Origin: Cellulomonas telluris
GTDB taxonomy: Bacteria > Actinomycetota > Actinomycetes > Actinomycetales > Cellulomonadaceae
Length of the DNA: 64,000 nucleotides
Reading direction: 5' to 3'
Assembly: GCF_004886325.1 (NCBI RefSeq)
Contig: NZ_QXFN01000001.1
Location: 372,001-436,000, forward strand
The notes beneath the pieces were generated by a model. The model saw only the letters and a program-made list of their open reading frames with translations. It did not search any database and was not told the origin of the DNA. The position numbers and the translations under genes were made by a program. Positions 9,332 to 18,553 of this stretch are shown piece by piece; position 1 is the stretch's first letter, and every line of letters starts with the position of its first letter.

Positions 9332-11706
9332 TGATCCTCCTGTCCAGGGACCTGCGCCTGGGACGGGACGTCCTCGGCGGCGGTGCTGCTCGCGGTCGTC
9401 GCCCCGACCGCTCGTTCCGCGAGCTCGCGCGCCGCCTCGAGGTACGCGAGCGCACCCGAGGACCCGGCGTCGTAGGTCATGACGGTCTGCCCGTAGCTCG
9501 GCGCCTCGGAGATGCGCACGGAGCGCGGCACGGTGGTCCGCAGCGTGCGGTCCGGGAAGTGCGTTCGCACCTCCTCCGCGACCTGCTGCGCGAGGTTGGT
9601 CCGCGCGTCGTACATCGTCAGCAGGATCGTGGAGACCCGGAGCGTGGGGTTGAGGTGCGCCTGGATGAGGTCGATCGTCTTGAGCAGCTGCGACAGTCCT
9701 TCCAGCGCGTAGTACTCGCACTGGATGGGGATGAGGACCTCGCGCGCCACGACGAACGCGTTCACGGTGAGCAGGCCGAGGCTGGGCGGGCAGTCGACGA
9801 AGACGTAGTCGATCCGCTCCATGCCCTGGTCCAGGCGCCACTGCAGGTACGCGTCGAGTGCCGTCCGCAGGCGTGTCTCCCGGGCGACCATGGAGACGAG
9901 CTCGATCTCGGCGCCGGAGAGGTCGATCGTCGCGGGCAGGCACCAGAGGCCCGGGATCTCGGGGCTCTCCTGCACGGCGTCCTGCATCGGGGCGCTGTCG
10001 ACGAGCACCTCGTAGATCGAGGGGGTACCGGCGCGGTGGTCGATCCCGAGCGCTGTCGACGCGTTCCCCTGCGGGTCGTTGTCGAGCACGAGCACCTTGA
10101 GGCCCGCCTGCGCGAGCGCGGCGGCCAGGTTCACGGTCGTCGTGGTCTTGCCGACGCCGCCCTTCTGGTTCGCCACGGTGATGACGCGGGTCTGCGGCGG
10201 GCGCGGGAACTTGCGTCCGCGCAGCTCGATCCGCCGGCGGGCGTCGAGCTGGAGCTCGGCCATCAGCGGGGTGTCGTCGGACGGACGCGGCAGGCTCTCG
10301 ACCAGAGCGGCGCGGCGCAGCTCGTCGGGGTCGGTTGCCCCCGGGCGAGCCGTCTCGGTCGTCGACGCCGCGGTCGCGATGGTGGACTCTCGCCCGCTGC
10401 CGGTCACAGCACTTCCCTCCCCGTCGTCCAGGACGTCACCGCCCCGTACGGGACCCTGGGCCGCCGACGCGATCGCATCGGGCTGGTCCCCGACGTCCGA
10501 CGTCACGCGGGCCGGCGTCGCGAGCGCGTGGTGCGCGGACGCCGCAGCGGGCGAGTCAGCCTCGGGGGAAGGTGACGGCTCAGTCTGCCACGCGTAGACG
10601 GCGCCGACGTCCGCGACGGAGACCGGCTGTGGACGCGTCCCGGCGCGCCGAGGGCGTCCCTCTGCGCCGTCGGCGCGAGGGGCGACGCCGGATGTCGGGG
10701 CGGCGTCCGGGCGGGTGGCCGTTTCACGTGGAACGTCGCTCCGCTCACCCTCGAGCAGGGCGGCGTCCGGGTCGTTCTCGTGCGTCGGCGTCGCCCGATC
10801 CTCGACCGGCTCGGGCCACGTTTCACGTGAAACGGCGCTCGCGCCGTCGTCTGCCGCGGGATGCTCCGTGCGGTCGTCGCCAGGATGCGGAGCGGCAGGC
10901 GTACCCGCGGCGACCTCGGTCCGCCCGTCGACTGCGATCTCGGCCGCGGTGGCCGTCGCGGTGTGCCCCTCACCGCCGCCTCTGTAGCTGGCATCGCGCT
11001 CGGTTCCACGTGAAACGGCGGCGCCCGTTTCGGCCGGCGCGCCACTGCCACGCGCGACGGGCGAAGACGCGGGGAGCCCCGCGTCGCCGCTCTCGGCTCG
11101 TGCACTCGGGGCGCCATCACGCTCGCCGGCTTCCCCCGAGGCCGGCTCCGAGCTCTCATCAGCAGACTCGAGCCGTCCGAGCGCCTGCGGAACCGGCGTC
11201 GTTCCACGTGAAACGGCCACGGAGTCGGCGTCCCCCAAGCCGCCGTTGCGCACCCAAGGACTGCTCGACGCTTCCGCGCTGGAACGCGGGGGAACGTCGG
11301 CGAGCGGCGTCATCTCCTGGGCTGCCGCCGACGGCCGCGCCCGACCCGTCTCGGCACCTCCCGAGTCCGTCGTGCCCACGACCTGAGGAGAGGCGCCGTC
11401 ACTCCGCGCCCCCACTCCGGTGTTGCCGGACGTGCTCGCCGCATCGGAGGCTCCGCCATGGCGGGCGCTCGCCGGCGTCACGACGGTGGAGCGTCCGAGG
11501 GCGGCATCGCCCCCGGCTGCGACGGGAGCGGAGGGGTCGGGATGCGTCAACGCCGACCTCGAGGGGACCCACGACGTCTCAGCGTCACCCGGCGGACCGT
11601 CGGCGCGGCCCAGGACGCCGCCGGTGGAGGCGGTGCGCGCTTCGGACGCGCTGCGCTGCGCCGCCTCGCGCGCCTTCTCCTCGCGCCGCTTCTTCCTACC
11701 GAACAC
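9328..11706 (-). CDS. parA: Chromosome-partitioning ATPase ParA with long disordered N-terminal extension
   Basis: The deviant Walker A motif [11 protein letters not shown] and DNDPQGNAS identify a ParA ATPase, which moves ParB-parS complexes. The core occupies the last ~290 residues of a 792-codon frame. GTG 11706 overlaps the rsmG stop by 11 bases, which suggests translational coupling, and GGAGG lies upstream. The first 433 residues are Ala/Gly/Ser/Thr/Glu-rich, apparently disordered, and begin [16 protein letters not shown]. An alternative start is GTG 10407, which has GGAGG 8 bases upstream and would give 359 residues. The upstream frame stays open for 433 codons with G/C mostly in third positions, so I list the long form. 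Four parS sites lie inside the extension, all in one frame. Confidence 0.85.
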   Translation of the reverse strand: MFGRKKRREEKAREAAQRSASEARTASTGGVLGRADGPPGDAETSWVPSRSALTHPDPSAPVAAGGDAALGRSTVVTPASARHGGASDAASTSGNTGVGARSDGASPQVVGTTDSGGAETGRARPSAAAQEMTPLADVPPRSSAEASSSPWVRNGGLGDADSVAVSRGTTPVPQALGRLESADESSEPASGEAGERDGAPSARAESGDAGLPASSPVARGSGAPAETGAAVSRGTERDASYRGGGEGHTATATAAEIAVDGRTEVAAGTPAAPHPGDDRTEHPAADDGASAVSRETWPEPVEDRATPTHENDPDAALLEGERSDVPRETATRPDAAPTSGVAPRADGAEGRPRRAGTRPQPVSVADVGAVYAWQTEPSPSPEADSPAAASAHHALATPARVTSDVGDQPDAIASAAQGPVRGGDVLDDGEGSAVTGSGRESTIATAASTTETARPGATDPDELRRAALVESLPRPSDDTPLMAELQLDARRRIELRGRKFPRPPQTRVITVANQKGGVGKTTTTVNLAAALAQAGLKVLVLDNDPQGNASTALGIDHRAGTPSIYEVLVDSAPMQDAVQESPEIPGLWCLPATIDLSGAEIELVSMVARETRLRTALDAYLQWRLDQGMERIDYVFVDCPPSLGLLTVNAFVVAREVLIPIQCEYYALEGLSQLLKTIDLIQAHLNPTLRVSTILLTMYDARTNLAQQVAEEVRTHFPDRTLRTTVPRSVRISEAPSYGQTVMTYDAGSSGALAYLEAARELAERAVGATTASSTAAEDVPSQAQVPGQEDQ
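10405..10407 (-). promoter_or_regulatory. Alternative parA start codon with strong ribosome-binding site
   Basis: On the minus strand GGAGGGAAG ends shortly before this in-frame GTG. It would yield a 359-residue ParA beginning [10 protein letters not shown], close to ordinary ParA length. This could be the only start, or an internal start giving a second isoform. Confidence 0.5.
10721..10734. promoter_or_regulatory. parS site 1 (inside parA frame)
   Basis: GTTTCACGTGGAAC has one mismatch to the bacterial parS core GTTTCACGTGAAAC. On the minus strand it is translated as Val-Pro-Arg-Glu-Thr. Confidence 0.9.
10820..10833. promoter_or_regulatory. parS site 2 (inside parA frame)
   Basis: GTTTCACGTGAAAC is the perfect palindromic parS core. 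It is 99 bases (33 codons) from site 1 and is translated as Val-Ser-Arg-Glu-Thr. Confidence 0.95.
11003..11016. promoter_or_regulatory. parS site 3 (inside parA frame)
   Basis: GTTCCACGTGAAAC has one mismatch to the palindromic core. It is 183 bases (61 codons) from site 2 and is translated as Val-Ser-Arg-Gly-Thr. Confidence 0.9.
11201..11214. promoter_or_regulatory. parS site 4 (inside parA frame)
   Basis: GTTCCACGTGAAAC. It is 198 bases (66 codons) from site 3 and is translated as Val-Ser-Arg-Gly-Thr, so all four embedded sites share one reading frame. Confidence 0.9.
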
Positions 11707-12391
11707 CGGCGCCGCCCCCTCCCCGTACGGCGGTCACGACGTGGGTCGGCTCGACGCCCGGGATCGTCCCGGCGCGGTGCACCTGCGCGTCGACCAGTCG
11801 CAGCTTGCGCAGCACGGGGGCCGCGGCGGTCAGCTCCTCGGCAGCACGGGATCCCTTCAGAGCGACGATCACACCGCCGTCACGCACGAGTGGGACGGTC
11901 CAGCGGAAGAGCTTGTCCAGCGCCGCCACCGCACGGGCCGTCACGACGTCGGCCTCGATCGCACCCTCGAGCTCCTGTGCACGAGCCCGTCGGACGGTGA
12001 CGTTCACCAGCCCGGTCGCCGCCACCACGTCGTCGAGCCAGGTGGTGCGTCGCTCCATCGGCTCGACGAGCACGACCTGCGCCTCGGGGCGCATCGCGGC
12101 GACGACGATGCCCGGCAGGCCCGAGCCCGAACCGACGTCGACGATCACGCCGGTCTCCGGCAGGAACGGGACGACCGCGGCGGAGTTGAGCAGGTGACGC
12201 TCCCACAGGCGGCCCACCTCGCGGGGTCCGATCAGCCCACGCAGCTCACCTTCATCGACAAGCATCCGGTGGAACCGCTCGACGGCGGGCCAGGCGTCAG
12301 CGAAGAACTCCGGAAGCCGCGCGTCGCCCTCCCAGGGGTCCCGGACCGCCTCGGCCTCGGTCACCGCTGCGGCGTCCGGTTCTCCGACCAC
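11696..12391 (-). CDS. rsmG: 16S rRNA (guanine527-N7)-methyltransferase
   Basis: The 231-residue SAM-dependent methyltransferase (GidB) modifies 16S rRNA; loss of the family confers low-level streptomycin resistance. VDVGSGSGLPGIV is the SAM-binding motif, and ERHLLNSAAV upstream and TARAVAALDKL downstream are typical of RsmG. It starts at GTG 12391 and ends at a TAG that overlaps the long-form parA start. In most actinobacteria rsmG directly follows jag; here 3.4 kb of gene-free DNA separates them, so it must have its own promoter. Confidence 0.95.
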   Translation of the reverse strand: MVGEPDAAAVTEAEAVRDPWEGDARLPEFFADAWPAVERFHRMLVDEGELRGLIGPREVGRLWERHLLNSAAVVPFLPETGVIVDVGSGSGLPGIVVAAMRPEAQVVLVEPMERRTTWLDDVVAATGLVNVTVRRARAQELEGAIEADVVTARAVAALDKLFRWTVPLVRDGGVIVALKGSRAAEELTAAAPVLRKLRLVDAQVHRAGTIPGVEPTHVVTAVRGGGGAGVR

Positions 12392-12970
12392 TCGACAACC
12401 CCCGGTTCGACATCGAGCCGCGGCGGTGCGGCGGTCCTCTCACGGGCGGACCCGTCGCCGGCGTCCGCGGGCCCACGCTACTAGGCGCATCCGCCGTCCG
12501 GGTGGACGCGCACCGGCGCATGCGGGCCGAGTCCACAGATCTCCCGGACTGTGCTTCCTCGAGCGCGCAGCACGACGTGAATCGGAGTCGCGAAGAGGAG
12601 ACCCACGTCCGCCGCGTCGATGTCGAGGGTTCGCCGATCCCTCGGCCACGAGCGTCATCACGTGCCGATCGCCCGCTGGCGGACCGCTGCCGCGGGACTC
12701 GACTCGGCATTTCGTCCTGCTGTCATCGCTCGACGGTCCATCCCGCTCTTCGCCCCGTAGCGGGCGAACGCGACGTTCCGCAGCGCACGGGCAGCGCCGG
12801 CGGCGTGCGGACCGCGTAGGGCGCCGCGAGCGAGGCGAACCAGAATCCTGTGCCGCCGTGTCGCAGCGGAGCACCGCCCGCCAGCGCTTGCCGTTCTGCA
12901 GCGCTGTTGCAGTCCGTCGTGGCGGCCGGTTCCCGCCGAGCCGCCCGCGGCGGGAGGCCATCCTGCTCGC

Positions 12971-13279
12971 GCAGCACGGTCCTGCCCCGCACCACCGTCC
13001 TGCTCTCCGCAGCACCGTCCTTGCCCTGGACAGCACCGTCCTGCCCCCCGCACCACCGTCCTGCTCTCCGCAGCACCGTCCTTGCCCTGGACAGCACCGT
13101 CCTGCCCCCCGCACCACCGTCCTGCTCTCCGCAGCACCGTCCTTGCCCTGGACAGCACCGTCCTGCCCCCCGCACCACCGTCCTGCTCTCCGCAGCACCG
13201 TCCTTGCCCTGGACAGCACTGTCCTGCCCTGCGCAGCACTGTCCTGCCCGGCGCGGCACTGTCCTGCCCAGGACGGCAC
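12971..13279. repeat. Tandem array: 61-bp period built from ~20-bp units
   Basis: About 15 head-to-tail units of 20-21 bases share the core AGCACCGTCCTGC. Three unit variants alternate to make a 61-bp higher-order period starting at 12991, 13052, 13113 and 13174; the last copy decays into simpler units. Because 61 is not a multiple of three, the repeat changes reading frame at each period, which argues against protein coding. There are no spacers, so it is not CRISPR. Confidence 0.9.
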
Positions 13280-13697
13280 CCATCCGCGACGGTCTCTCCG
13301 CACCGTTCAACACTGGACCCGTCCGGTACCGGTGCTGCGCCTCTCCGACGCGATCGAGCTGGCGCGCCTCTCCGCGGGCAAGCACGACAGGCACGGCTGC
13401 GCGCCCCCGTCCCCCCGGACACGCGCTGCTCCCGGGACGCCCGCGACAGACCGACCCTGTCGCCCCTACGGTCACCGTGCCTGGTCCGTTGGTGCTCGGA
13501 CGGTCCGTCCGGCCGCGCCCGAGGCCGCCTGCCCGACGTGACGACCCCCTCCGCTCCCGTCCGAGGCTGCCTGCGTCGTGGCGTGCCTCGCTTCGGCAAG
13601 GGCTGCTTCGTGTGCTGGCGCCCTCGTGTCTCGCGCGTCGACGCAGGCGGGTGAATCGTCCCCGGAAGGTCGAGACGAGATTGCTACGTGCCGCGCT

Positions 13698-13711
13698 GTT
13701 TCACGTGGAAC
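13698..13711. promoter_or_regulatory. parS site 5
   Basis: GTTTCACGTGGAAC preceded by T, giving a good match to the 16-bp parS consensus. It is in non-coding DNA. Confidence 0.9.
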
Positions 13712-14653
13712 GTGGACCGCTCATGCCCCATCCGCCAGTGCGGCGGTGCCCATCGGTGTCTGGTGCCCACTCGTCGGGAACGGCGGGGAAGCGAAGTACC
13801 GTGCGCCGCTTCGTGCGCGCTGGCGTGGGTTGGCCTCACTCGCTTCGCTCCCATCACAGCGACTCCTCGGCGCAGAAGCGGCGGGGGTAGCCGGCCAGTT
13901 CGCGGACTAGGCCCCGCCGGTACGCGCATCTCGATGGGACCGGGCTCCCGGACGGGGAAGACGACCGCGCGGCGAGGTGGAGCCGGTGCGGACGCCGTGC
14001 ACAGGCGGGTGGGACGCAGCGCAAGAGGCGCGGGATTGGAGGTGTCGAGAGGATACGGGTCGCGCAGGCCCGCTCTGCGGCCTCCTCCGTCGGGGGCCGT
14101 CCGTCTGTCCTCGACGGCGCGTGCCAGCGCCCGGAGATCCAGGGCAGTCGGCTCGGCTCCGAACGGGCGAGCGTCGCGCCGCGCAGGACGGGCGGTTGCG
14201 GCGGCGCGGCCCCGGCGCCATAGGTCTCACATCGGACCGGCGCGTCGCTCGGCGCTTGTCCGTCGGTGGACGGCGCCCTGACCCGCTCACACTCCTCGGT
14301 CGCGCGCATGTCCCGGCCCTCGCGGCGAGCCGTCGTGGCGCGGCAGGCTGGCTCTCCCCCGTGAGCGCGACGCCCGTGCTCCAACGGGGCTCTACCTCTC
14401 GTGCGAGGCCGGTCGCCACGCCCATGGACATCGCCTTCTCCGGTACGTCGTGATGCCGTCGTTCGCCGGGCTGGCGGCGCCGCGCAGCAACGAGCTCCAT
14501 GACGGACGAGCATCGAGGAACGATGCGCGGCCACGAGGACCGGTGGCGGTCGAGGAGGGGTGGCAGTCGGCGGCCAGTCCCCGCTCACGGCAGTCCCTTG
14601 CGGCTCCACGCCCGGCCTCGCCGTCCCACACCCTGGTCGAACGCAGCGGGCCC

Positions 14654-14667
14654 GTTCCACGTGAAAC
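14654..14667. promoter_or_regulatory. parS site 6
   Basis: GTTCCACGTGAAAC in non-coding DNA; one mismatch to the palindromic core. Confidence 0.9.
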
Positions 14668-14856
14668 GGCCGCGCTCGGTGGTGGGTTTCGGGGTCCCCG
14701 ACCGGACCCCCCGCTGCTGCGGCCCGCGCACGCACCCAAAACCGACGACGCGTCCTACGCGACGACGTGTGGGCGCGCCCCCCAACCCTGTTCGCCACAG
14801 CGGGACCGTGCCCGAACCGCTACTCGCTCAGAAGGCGCGCCGCAGAACTCCTGACC

Positions 14857-14870
14857 GTTCCACGTGAAAC
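14857..14870. promoter_or_regulatory. parS site 7
   Basis: GTTCCACGTGAAAC in non-coding DNA, 203 bases from site 6 and only 41 bases from site 8. Confidence 0.9.
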
Positions 14871-14897
14871 GGCAAGACGGGAGATCGGCAGGGCGCC

Positions 14898-14911
14898 GTT
14901 TCACGTGGAAC
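14898..14911. promoter_or_regulatory. parS site 8
   Basis: GTTTCACGTGGAAC in non-coding DNA, forming a close pair with site 7. Confidence 0.9.
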
Positions 14912-15004
14912 GAAGCCTGTTCACGAGCGGGTCTGCGTCGAGCGCGACGAAGAACAGCAATGGGAACGGAACCGGGCACCGTCATCCGGTGAAGATGGCG
15001 GGGC

Positions 15005-15017
15005 GTTCACGTGGAAC
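15005..15017. promoter_or_regulatory. Defective parS-like site
   Basis: GTTCACGTGGAAC lacks one base of the left half-site, so the dyad is asymmetric. ParB binding should be weak or absent. It looks like a decayed copy. Confidence 0.5.
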
Positions 15018-15783
15018 GGTCCACCCTGCGCGGCGGCGGTATGCGGAGAACCGGGTCCGTGCCGTCCCGCCGCCGTCCCGCCGCTCCGCGCGGTGGCGGA
15101 ACCGGTGTCGGACGGCACGCGGGCGGCGTCCCTGCATGCGGCCAGCGGAACACCCCGGCACCGTGGCGCTACACGCCGGCGCACGGCTGCACCGCGCGAC
15201 GTCGTGACAACGCAGAGCGGCCCCCGTCACTCGTCCCCCCGGCGGCCGACGCCGCCGGTGCCGGGGCGCTGCCTCGATCCCGTCGCCCGCCCTTCAGCCA
15301 GCCGGCGACCGTCATCCCCGCCCTCGCCTGCTCCGCGTGGGCTGCTGTGCCACAACTCCTAGCGACCTCGACCTCGAGGCCGATGGCGTGACCACGGAAT
15401 ATCCGACAACCACGGACGCTCCATCGTCGGACGCCTCGAATCAGCGATACCCGCACAGGCTCTCGCGCGCCGCCTGTTCCCGACTCACCCTCGTACAGCT
15501 CGCCTCTCGCGAGCGCCGGTCGGCACCAGGAGTGCTCGACCGCTCACGACCGACTTCCGACCGGCCCGCAGATCCGCGCGCGCAGACACGCCGCCGCTTC
15601 TGCGCGCCCCGCGCTGTCGCGTCCAGCCCTCCACTCCCCAGACTGCGCCGGCCCTCGCACAGTTCGTGCCCCGGTGGGAGGGACACGACGCCCGTCCTCG
15701 TCTGATCGGCCACGTGCGCAGCCACGCCCCTGACGGTGCGACGCAGAGCAGACCATCGGCGCACACGCCCACCCGCCACCGGT

Positions 15784-15797
15784 GTTCCACGTGGAAC
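15784..15797. promoter_or_regulatory. parS site 9
   Basis: GTTCCACGTGGAAC is a perfect palindrome variant preceded by T. It lies next to the jag terminator and is the site nearest dnaA in this cluster. Confidence 0.88.
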
Positions 15798-15822
15798 CAC
15801 GCCGTGCCGGGCGCCAGAGCAT

Positions 15823-15862
15823 GACGAAGGGCGGGTGACCGTCCGGTCACCCGCCCTTCGTC
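15823..15862 (-). terminator. Terminator of the rpmH-jag operon
   Basis: A perfect 19-bp inverted repeat (15823-15841 with 15844-15862) built on GAAGGGCGGGTGACCG. It starts 18 bases beyond the jag stop and ends the operon before the parS-rich interval. Confidence 0.85.
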
Positions 15863-15879
15863 GAGGGACTCCGCCGCCG

Positions 15880-16389
15880 TCAGGCGGGACGCACGACCAC
15901 CCGACGCTGCGGCTCGACACCCTCCGAGTCGCTCACCAGGCCCGCGTCCGCCACCGCGTCGTGGACGACCTTGCGCTCGAACGGGTTCATCGGGGCGAGC
16001 GGAACGGGCGTGCCCGACTCCCGCACGCGCTCGATCGCCTCCTTCGCCACCGCGACCAGCTCCGCACGCCGGCGCGCACGGTGGCCAGCGATGTCGAGCA
16101 TCAGGCGGCTGCGCTCCCCCGTGCGGGTCTGGACCGCGAGCCGCGTCAGCTCCTGCAGAGCGTCGAGGACCTCGCCGTCCCGACCGATCAGCTGCTGCAG
16201 CGAGGCGTCGTCGCCGTCCTCGGCGAGGATCTCCACGGCGGCGCGGCCGTGGTCCACGTCGATCTCGATGTCACCGTCGAGGTCGGTGATGTCGAGCAGC
16301 TCCTCGAGGTAGTCGGCGGCGATCTCGCCCTCCTCCTCGAGGCGCCGCACGACGTCGGCGTCGACCGCGGTCTCCGGCTGTGTGCTCAT
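15880..16389 (-). CDS. jag: Jag/KhpB-type R3H-KH RNA-binding protein
   Basis: The 169-residue protein has an acidic N-terminus, a KH-like segment (LIGRDGEVLDALQELTRLAV) and a C-terminal R3H-like region (MNPFERKVVHDAVAD). Family members bind RNA and affect cell-wall growth and division. ATG 16389 is chosen because GGAGGA precedes it and the protein then starts MSTQPETAV. It is the last gene of the rpmH-rnpA-yidD-yidC-jag operon and is followed by a strong terminator. Confidence 0.92.
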   Translation of the reverse strand: MSTQPETAVDADVVRRLEEEGEIAADYLEELLDITDLDGDIEIDVDHGRAAVEILAEDGDDASLQQLIGRDGEVLDALQELTRLAVQTRTGERSRLMLDIAGHRARRRAELVAVAKEAIERVRESGTPVPLAPMNPFERKVVHDAVADAGLVSDSEGVEPQRRVVVRPA

Positions 16390-16443
16390 GTCTCCTCCGA
16401 TCAGACGCCGCGTCACCGCGGCCACGTCCGTGTGGTGCTGCCG

Positions 16444-17589
16444 TCAGGAGGCGTCGGGACCGTCGACGGCCCCGCTGCCCGAGCTCTTCCCGGGTGCACG
16501 GGTCGTCCCCGACGGTCGGCCGCCCTGAGGGCGCGACTTCCCCGCGGACGGCGGAGCGCCCTTGCCCTTGCCCGAGGTCCCGCCCGCGCCGGGCGACGCG
16601 GGCTTCGTCGGGGCCTGCGACGGCCGTGCCTTGGCACGGTCCTTGCGCTTCGGCTGCTCCCGCTGCCCGCGCGGCTTCTCCTCGATCACGGCGACCGGCC
16701 CCTGAGAGCTCTCCTCGATCCCGACTCCCTTGCGCGCGGCCTTGCGCGCCTGGCGTGCCTTCAGCGCCGCCTCGGCCTCCGAGCCCGGCGCCGGCATGCG
16801 GCGGATCGTGTAGAACTGCTGGCCCATCGACCACAGGTTGGTCGTGGTCCAGTAGATGAGGACGCCGATCGGGAAGTTCACGCCCGAGAATGCGAAGACC
16901 AGCGGCAGGACGTAGAGCAGGATCTTCTGCTGCTGCGCCATCGGGCCCTGCAGAGCGGCCGGCGGCATGTTCTTCATCGTCAGCTGGCGCTGCGTCGTGA
17001 ACGTCGTCACCGACATCGCGATGATGAGGATCACCGTGACGATGCGGATGTTCCAGTTGCCGTCGGCCTGCATGAACGTGCCCGAGAGCGGCGCGCCGAA
17101 GATCGTCGCGGCCTCGGCCTGCGCCGCGAGCTGCTTGGTCATCGGGCCGATGGACTCACCGCGGGGGTACGTCCCGTCGGCGAGGCGGGGCAGCTCGTAG
17201 AGCACCCGGAACAGCGCGAAGAAGATCGGCGACTGGAGCAGCAGCGGCAGGCAGGACGCGAACGGGTTCGTGCCGTGCTTGCGGTAGAGCTCCATCATCT
17301 CCCGGCTCATCGCCTCACGGGAGGCCGGGTCGGTCTTGCCCTTGTACTTCTTCTGCAGCGCCTGCATCTCCGGCTGCACGAGCTGCAGGCCGCGCGACGC
17401 CTTGATCTGCTTGAAGAACAGCGGGATCAGCAGGATGCGGATGACGATCACGAGGCCGACGATGGACAGGGCCCACGCCGCACCCCCCGCGGGGTCGAGG
17501 CCGAGCGTGGTCAGCAGGTCGTGGAACTGGACCATGATCCAGGCCACCGCGACCATGATCGGGAAGAGCAGGCCGTCCATCCAGTCCAT
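16444..17589 (-). CDS. yidC: Membrane protein insertase YidC
   Basis: The 381-residue YidC/Oxa1 protein inserts membrane proteins alone or with SecYEG. Segments include an N-terminal helix (LLFPIMVAVAWIMVQF), the IRILLIPLFFKQIKASRGLQ region with its conserved Arg, GTNPFASCLPLLLQSPIFFAL, and a later helix pair ending VNFPIGVLIYWTTTNLWSM. The C-terminal ~100 residues are a basic Lys/Arg/Pro/Gly-rich tail, a common actinobacterial trait that may contact ribosomes. It starts at ATG 17589, 21 bases after yidD. Confidence 0.96.
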   Translation of the reverse strand: MDWMDGLLFPIMVAVAWIMVQFHDLLTTLGLDPAGGAAWALSIVGLVIVIRILLIPLFFKQIKASRGLQLVQPEMQALQKKYKGKTDPASREAMSREMMELYRKHGTNPFASCLPLLLQSPIFFALFRVLYELPRLADGTYPRGESIGPMTKQLAAQAEAATIFGAPLSGTFMQADGNWNIRIVTVILIIAMSVTTFTTQRQLTMKNMPPAALQGPMAQQQKILLYVLPLVFAFSGVNFPIGVLIYWTTTNLWSMGQQFYTIRRMPAPGSEAEAALKARQARKAARKGVGIEESSQGPVAVIEEKPRGQREQPKRKDRAKARPSQAPTKPASPGAGGTSGKGKGAPPSAGKSRPQGGRPSGTTRAPGKSSGSGAVDGPDAS

Positions 17590-17610
17590 CGGGAAGTGCT
17601 CCTCGAGAGC

Positions 17611-17907
17611 TCAGTGCGCGGACGTGACCGCGTCGAGATGATGGCGCGCATCGCGCGCCGGTGGAACGTCGTCGACGCCGCCGGGGTTCCAGGGGTGGCA
17701 GCGCAGGAGGCGTCGGGCGGCCAACCAGGTCCCCCGCAGCGCACCGTGCCGTTGCACCGCGATCACCGCGTACGTGGAGCACGACGGGTAGAAGCGGCAG
17801 GTCGCGGGCGTGAGAGGCGACACCAGGTGCCGGTAGAGCCACAGGAGGCCGAGCAGCGCACGGGCCGGGAGGCGGCGCAGCTCACGCCCGAGTGCGCGCA
17901 CGGTCAT
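17611..17907 (-). CDS. yidD: Membrane protein insertion efficiency factor YidD
   Basis: The 98-residue member of the YidD family has the conserved [11 protein letters not shown] and CHPWNPGG motifs and an amphipathic N-terminus ([14 protein letters not shown]). YidD is a small membrane-associated protein that assists YidC-dependent insertion. Its ATG at 17907 overlaps the rnpA stop (ATGA). The operon order rpmH-rnpA-yidD-yidC is conserved across bacteria. Confidence 0.95.
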   Translation of the reverse strand: MTVRALGRELRRLPARALLGLLWLYRHLVSPLTPATCRFYPSCSTYAVIAVQRHGALRGTWLAARRLLRCHPWNPGGVDDVPPARDARHHLDAVTSAH

Positions 17908-18269
17908 GGGACGACCCCTCGGGCGTCGCCGGCTCGCCGCAGGGCCCGGTCGAGCGCGGCGTCGACGTCCGCCTCCAGGCGCGCGAACGAGGCCGACGCT
18001 GCCGCGGCCTGCGCGCGGACGACGACGCGGGCGCCCGTCGGGAGGGCCCCCAGACGTGCCCGCACGATCTCGCGCAGCCGCCGGCGCACCCGGTTGCGCA
18101 CGACCGCACCGCCGACGGCCCGAGACACGACGAGACCGACCACCGGAGGACCGGGGTCGGTCGTGGTCGTGACGTGCACGACGAGGGTCGGTCGCCCCCC
18201 GCGCGCACCGCGACGCACCGTCTGCTGGAAGTCGGCAGAGCGGCGCATCCGGTGCGCTGCGGGGAGCAC
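17904..18269 (-). CDS. rnpA: Ribonuclease P protein component
   Basis: The 121-residue basic protein is the protein subunit of RNase P, which matures tRNA 5' ends. The signature [18 protein letters not shown] is present, and the N-terminus [20 protein letters not shown] is typical. GTG 18269 is the start; it lies 11 bases after the rpmH stop, the tight arrangement seen in most bacteria. The stop overlaps the yidD start. Confidence 0.95.
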   Translation of the reverse strand: MLPAAHRMRRSADFQQTVRRGARGGRPTLVVHVTTTTDPGPPVVGLVVSRAVGGAVVRNRVRRRLREIVRARLGALPTGARVVVRAQAAAASASFARLEADVDAALDRALRRAGDARGVVP

Positions 18270-18280
18270 CGGCGTGCGGG

Positions 18281-18418
18281 TCAGGCCGAGAGCTCGGCGC
18301 GCCCCTTGCGACGGCGCGCGGCGAGGATCGCGCGGCCGGCACGGGTGCGCATGCGCAGGCGGAAGCCGTGCGTCTTGGCCCGGCGCCGGTTGTTCGGCTG
18401 GAAGGTGCGCTTGGTCAC
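18281..18418 (-). CDS. rpmH: 50S ribosomal protein L34
   Basis: The 45-residue protein begins [20 protein letters not shown] and ends GRAELSA, a full-length bacterial L34. It starts at GTG 18418 and is the first gene of the minus-strand operon, divergent from dnaA. A candidate promoter is at 18554-18583. Confidence 0.98.
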   Translation of the reverse strand: MTKRTFQPNNRRRAKTHGFRLRMRTRAGRAILAARRRKGRAELSA

Positions 18419-18553
18419 GACGATCTCCACGTTCTCGGGGCGGCCGCACACGTGCGCGACCAGGTCCAGGTGCTCGACCGCTCCTCAGGAGCACACGGGG
18501 AGCCGTGTGAGTGGCGTCTGGGCGCGCCGGATGGAGCCGTCAAAGGCTGGACC

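Larger units (their letters stand above)
12392..15822. other. Gene-free parS-rich interval between jag and rsmG
   Basis: About 3.4 kb in which no frame on either strand shows a recognisable domain or a credible protein. The open frames present are Arg/Pro-rich, as expected from chance frames in GC-rich DNA. The interval contains five full parS sites (13698, 14654, 14857, 14898, 15784), a one-base-shortened copy (15005) and a 61-bp tandem array (12971-13279). It is bounded by the jag terminator and the rsmG start. In related genomes jag and rsmG are usually adjacent, so this is either an insertion or an expanded centromere-like region. Confidence 0.7.

Noticed and set aside
12971-13279. CRISPR array
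   Set aside because: Units are contiguous with no unique spacers, and no cas genes are present.
12440-13599. Repeat-containing open frames across the 61-bp array that would encode RTVLSRARTVLRRAG-type repeats
   Set aside because: The 61-bp period shifts frame each time, so several frames show the same peptide in rotation; no ribosome-binding site or domain supports translation.
15005-15017. A tenth full parS site
   Set aside because: One base of the left half-site is missing, so the dyad is off-register; listed only as a defective copy.
13578-15822. Small open frames in the parS-rich interval as possible genes
   Set aside because: They are Arg/Pro/Ser-rich, overlap in several frames, lack conserved motifs and many run through parS palindromes.
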